Shown here one piece after another: positions 59,518 to 64,000 of a DNA stretch of 64,000 bases. The stretch lies in NCBI GenBank assembly GCA_032209605.1, contig JASFXZ010000027.1, positions 9,877,372 to 9,941,371 of the forward strand, written 5' to 3'. The notes under the pieces were generated by a model. The model searched no databases and had not been told where the DNA came from. It saw only the letters and a list, made by a program, of their open reading frames with translations. The position numbers and the translations under genes were made by a program. Within the stretch, counting starts at the first letter, position 1; every line of letters begins with the position of its first letter. This stretch comes from Mactromeris polynyma. Lineage: Eukaryota; Mollusca; Bivalvia; Venerida; Mactridae.

Positions 59518-61416
59518 CCAGGCCCGGATCCACCGGGGGGCCGAGGGGGCTCTGGCCCCCCCAGTCGGCTGTGGAGTGACCTTTTTCTATTCCTAATTAT
59601 ATCCACTGATTAGGTCTTGAGGTTACTATTCTTTTAGTATTTCAAATACAATACATTGATTTATGGTCGATTTCCTCTTGAATACTACCAGTATAGCGGA
59701 AGCAAGTGCAATAAAAGTTGGCCCGCTGATGTGCTCATCGGCCTTGAGACAATATAGAAAAATCTTGTGCTCTTCACTCTACATCAGACAGTCGCTTTCA
59801 ATTTCCTTATCATGTTGAAAGCGTCTGTAAAACGCTGATTATTGAGCATCAAATGTAACAGAGACAGAGATCTATCATGGTGTTGTTTTAGTGTGAAACA
59901 GTGAAAATAAAATTTCTTAAAATAATTTTAAACAATTCAATAATTTATGGAAGGGAATGTAAAACTTGGGCCTAAAGTTTTGCAAAATAAAATAATTTAG
60001 TTTTTCTAGAACAAGCCTTCTTTCATATTTTCACATTTTCCTTTTTAGAATTGCATTTCAAAATGCTTAAATCTTAAATTACATTTTCTTCATCGTATAA
60101 AGAATTTGTATTCAAACTAAACACACAATAGTTTTCTTTGTATTTTGAATACGTTCGTATTACCGCGGCTTTACCGAGTCATAAGGAAAATTAAATAATT
60201 CAAAAGATTGAGTAATAAGACACCATCATAAATGTGGTCCTTTCATACAAGCCATATAGAGGCGTTCTGAACATTAACTGTCATGTTTCTGAAAGAGATA
60301 TTTGAATTTGAAATATAACTACTTAGATGTTTTTGAGATAGCTAATACAACTACCTTAACGTTAATAAAAACGACAAATTATTCATGTACTGGAGATTAC
60401 ATTTTGCCTTTTGTTATGTTACACCACTTGAAACATGAACATGCATGTATATATATTTTGCGCATTCTACAACAATTGGTATAGAATGTAGTAAATGTAT
60501 GTTATTGTAAATCACCAACCTACAGTCGAACCTACAGGTCAAATGTATGTCTGCTTAATCGGAACCTGGCTATAAAATCGTCCACATCGTAATGTTGCAA
60601 AACAGAAGTAACAAATTTCTCAAATCTGACTTTCTTATCGAGCACCAATCTGTCTGCAATCACAAAACTGCAGTAAATGAAATTATATTTTGATGCGACT
60701 GTGTCAACTAAATCGTTATGGTCTTCTGACACTAAGTTCGTATACAATCAAAATCATATGGGTCATTTTTATTCGACTAAACCGTCTGTTTGTTTGCAAA
60801 TCTTAATCATAACTGGTTTAAGTTTTTCAACCAAACTACAACAAAACTGAAACCTCAAACCTTAACTAGGTTTTGCAAAATTAATTCGCCCTGTATTTCA
60901 GGGAGCATACATAAACCTGTTAGTAGTTTAAGTATATACTATAGGCGGTAACCAGTTAATACAGTTTATAAGTGTGCTAATGTTCAATTTGGACATTAAA
61001 AATAGTCAACTTCTGCCAAATCAGCCCGAAAGTTTTAATATCTACACTATTTCACAGAGTTTATGACGAAATGGCCCCTTATTCACTAGTGACAAGGATT
61101 TGTACTGAAGGCTGACTGGGAGTAGGTACAGGAGGGGCTGTCCCCTGGAAATTTGTTAAAATGTTGGTACTTGTATCATTTGGACGTTGTGTATTTTTTA
61201 CAAGATAATACTAGTGCAATTCTCGAAAATGAGTCTTAAAAGTTTGACCCTGAAATACAACAAAAGCCACCATTTCATATACATATATTTGAAAAAATGT
61301 TACGGGGAGATAAACCCCTCCCGAACCTACCCCCACTCGGTGCTGTGCACTCGAGTTCAGGGCATTTTCATCATGTTTGGCCCCCCCCAGTCGGGAATTT
61401 CTGTATCCGGGCCTGG
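59518..61416. mobile_element. TIR DNA element, ~1.9 kb, with 3-bp flanking duplication
   Basis: Perfect 12-bp inverted ends ccaggcccggat (59518-59529) and atccgggcctgg (61405-61416), both flanked by TAC in direct orientation (59515-59517, 61417-61419). GC-rich tips with G/C runs enclose an AT-rich interior. A Harbinger-like protein fragment lies inside at 60532-60747. A 3-bp duplication fits PIF/Harbinger, though TWA is usual. Alternatively, two independent solo ends happen to face each other. Confidence 0.5.
60532..60747 (-). pseudogene. Possible HARBI1-like transposase N-terminal fragment
   Basis: The 71 minus-strand residues include VRFEKFVTSVLQHYDVDDFI and ARFRLSRHTFDL before a stop. 'DDF..RFRLSR.TFD.L' resembles the FR(M/L)S..TF.. 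helix of PIF/Harbinger transposases. An acceptor-like 'tactgcag' precedes the homologous part. Short and weak, so I hold this loosely. Confidence 0.4.
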
Positions 61417-61445
61417 TACCTCCTGAGTCCTATCCTTTAATAAGG

Positions 61446-61570
61446 CCAGACACCAGACAGGTAGACAAACGGTCTGCGTTATTTAACTAGCCAGTGGTTC
61501 ACCAACGGTCATATCAGAATAACACATGCTGGGATTCGAACATCCTACGGGCATTGTGCCAGGAGAACCC
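61446..61570 (-). mobile_element. tRNA-headed SINE remnant
   Basis: Shares 'cagacaccagacagg', 'agacaaacggt' and 'ttatttaac' with 54060. On the minus strand 'ggatgttcgaatcccagc' is a B-box match. Confidence 0.5.
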
Positions 61571-62454
61571 TCTCGTGAGATTATCCATAACTTCGCAATC
61601 AGCACTCAGTATTCAAAATTTCCACCGCTATGACTAAGTGCGTAGATTTGAGTTTGAACGCGGATAACCTTGCTTACTGAGTGATTGCTGAGGAGTTTCA
61701 ATAATTCTCTGTCTTGTGCTTTGAGTGTAAACTTGAGTCTCAGATTTACGTGGACGTAGTGAGAGATTCACTTAATTGCTGAGCAACTGTAGTAATACCG
61801 GGCCGTGAGGTCTGATAAGAGCGCTTGGATCACGTATGCGTGATATCTACATTTTGAATAATGACAATATAGTATGGAAGCTTACCGTATCAATTTGATC
61901 ATAGCTGAAAAACAATTATACGATCAACAACGTATTTGTACTTTTGTTGCACCATATACTTTTCAATTTACTGAGCAATTATTCATTTTTCTCAATGGTA
62001 AGTGTAAGAAAATCCAATTTGGAATATTCCCGGGCGTCGAAATTAAACGTACGTATGACATTTTGGCAATCATTAGTATTCACCGTATTCTATATACGTA
62101 CGAGTGGCATTCGACGAATTGAGATTCCAGTGACCACACATGTAAATACTGAAACATCTATATGGTTGTTAGAATATCAACAATACATGTACATTAACTT
62201 GCTATAGCTATGAGTAAGCCTGACGTAAGTGAATCGAACTTCTCAAATTTCCACCTATCTTTCCTTCAATCTGCCAGATGTGACCACAGCGATTTATTTG
62301 CATCTATTAATGTTAACATCCAGACTGTATAATACATATGATAGTCCCTGTGCGAATAAGAGGTATTTATGTTACAATAAATTAAGCATTAACGATTTGT
62401 CTTCTTCCCGTGTTGCTATTCCGCACTCAGACTTTGCGTAGATTGTGAACTTCG
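61571..62454. other. Non-coding stretch
   Basis: AT-rich with overlapping short chance open frames at 61874-62207. No gene recognised. Confidence 0.4.
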
Positions 62455-62556
62455 CCATTCAACCTTGTCCAAAGGTTAGATTGGAACCCACGACCTTTTA
62501 ATCCAGAGTAAGGCGCTTTAACCTTGACCGCTACGTCTGTGCGACTGAATGTTGTC
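62455..62556 (-). mobile_element. tRNA-derived SINE head
   Basis: On the minus strand: 'gtagcggtcaaggttaaagc' (A-box region) and 'gtcgtgggttccaatctaac' (B box), about 50 bp apart. No matching acceptor stem is evident. Confidence 0.55.
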
Positions 62557-63454
62557 GTACTAAATATTGTTTGTCCGACTTGTTAAATTTCGTTTAATTT
62601 GTAACACGTTAATGTATGGTGTGAAATCTAAGGCACATTTTAGGCGCTTTAGCGTCTCATAACAATCATCGTCAACCGGACGGTCTACTCGAAATACCGC
62701 CACATTCATCGTCTCAAGAAAATAGTACATGTAAAGTCCTCTGATTTTTTTATAGATTTGATCAGTATAATGGCTGATTTGTCAGGGATATGTCATTTGT
62801 GTAATGGCGAGAGTCTTGATATAAACGGCCTTTCTGGATTATTTGAGTTATTTTTGGCGAATGAGTTTACCCGAATAGTCGCGTATTAATCTCAAATACG
62901 ATACTATGGAAAACGTGCAGTTTTGTGTTGGAAGCGCCTCTCAGAACCTTCAGTCCTTTGATTATGAATTAAAGATACCTTACCGTATACAAGAACGCCA
63001 AATAGAATGCTTAAACGTCCATATACTGGAATATGGCTCAATAAGAAGTATATACGATATATTCGATTTCTGCAAGTATGTAGTATCAAAGTAGGTTGAT
63101 GCTTAAGTGTTAAAGTATATACAAATTACGGGTTTCTAACAATTCGATACACATCAATTAAAAACTGTGGTCATCGGGATCAATCTGAACAATAAACGGA
63201 TGTCACACAAGTGACCAATTTCCTGTATTTACAACAATTGCCCTACGTCCACTAAACTCGATCAGAAAATCAATATACATGTGCATCAAACACGACTGCC
63301 GGGACCTCTTTCATGATGATAATCTAATCGTATTTTTAAAGATTAGAACATTATCATTTTGACCCTAACATTTCTAGATAAAAATTTACAATTGAGATTG
63401 TTAAAACTGAACACTTCCAAAGAAATTTATTTTTGCGTGCATTTTAAAACTTAA
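62557..63454. other. Non-coding stretch
   Basis: AT-rich, nothing recognised. Confidence 0.4.
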
Positions 63455-63604
63455 AAACTGGATAGTGAAATCACGCTTGAAACTGGATAGTGAAACCACG
63501 CTTGAAACTGGATAGTGAAACCACGCTTGAAACTGGATAGTGAAACCACGCTTGAAACTGGATAGTGAAACCACGCTTGAAACTGGATAGTGAAACCACG
63601 CTTG
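63455..63604 (+). repeat. Minisatellite, 25 bp x 6
   Basis: Unit 'aaactggatagtgaaaccac' + 'gcttg'; only the first unit differs (aaatcac). Nearly perfect, hence recent. Confidence 0.95.
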
Positions 63605-64000
63605 ATGTGTCGAAGCCTCCTGTATGCATTGGTACTTAAACACTTCTTTAAATTGCAAATCAAAGTATACTCATGCGTGGCAATCTGAATCTGTTCTCTT
63701 GTAGGAATATACCGGTAAACTTTGAATCATTGTTATTGTTGAAGATTGAACAGTATTTTTCAGTAAAAGAACTTAGAACAAAATATCGATTCCTTATAAA
63801 GTATCTGAAAGATTCCAGCAGAGTTGCCCGTTTTTACACTGAACCGACATAAAAGTATGGAATAAAATTGAAGAATTGGTCATTGTTAATCTGCCAGCTG
63901 CTTAAAGTGTGAAGTGTTAAATCATTAAATTTTAAACATTAAATTTCTACTCTTGAATGGTATAGAAAACTGAGGGCTTCGAATTGTATTTTTCACTTTC
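63605..64000. other. Non-coding stretch
   Basis: AT-rich to the window end, nothing recognised. Confidence 0.4.

Overview
This window looks like nuclear DNA of a bivalve mollusc. It is AT-rich, has no bacterial gene organisation, and carries spliced exons with GT-AG introns. Dispersed repeats of a type I associate with clams, mussels and oysters occur throughout, for example the family with '...aggccaagttcgaaactgggtca...' and a 'ctcaggtgagc' end. The exact species cannot be read from the sequence.

The only confidently coding host gene is the 3' half of CLPTM1L (cleft lip and palate transmembrane protein 1-like, CRR9). It lies on the + strand as six exons: 895-945, 5738-5855, 7534-7589, 10961-11005, 11848-11963 and 15285-15369. 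Every junction keeps frame and the joined exons give 156 residues plus a stop. The 5' half of the gene is upstream of the window. Three of its introns carry large tandem arrays: 40 bp x 12, 39 bp x about 42, and 46/49 bp x about 59. The last array runs into the 3' splice site of the terminal exon.

From about 15.4 kb to the end I find no further convincing host gene. This part is intergenic or intronic DNA packed with mobile-element remains. They include a LINE 3' fragment with RT and Cys-His tail (21.2-22.1 kb, minus), the 5' part of a LINE whose ORF1 starts with a 2A-like NPGP motif (22.4-24.3 kb, plus), and a 2.5-kb PIF/Harbinger element (33.47-35.99 kb) with a Myb/MADF-like gene and a two-exon truncated transposase. 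A second TIR element lies at 59.5-61.4 kb, with several foldback elements and tRNA-headed SINEs elsewhere.

Eleven minisatellites (periods 25, 30, 35, 35, 39, 40, 43, 46/49, 50, 54 and 78 bp) cover about 11.4 kb, close to 18% of the window. They produce many long but spurious open frames on both strands. Several arrays start inside, or directly beside, dispersed elements. The main pattern worth following is therefore repeated conversion of mobile-element or intron-end sequence into tandem arrays, including higher-order repeats of 312, 324 and 1054 bp. One 78-bp (26-residue) array has exon-like borders and is the only array I would test as possibly coding.
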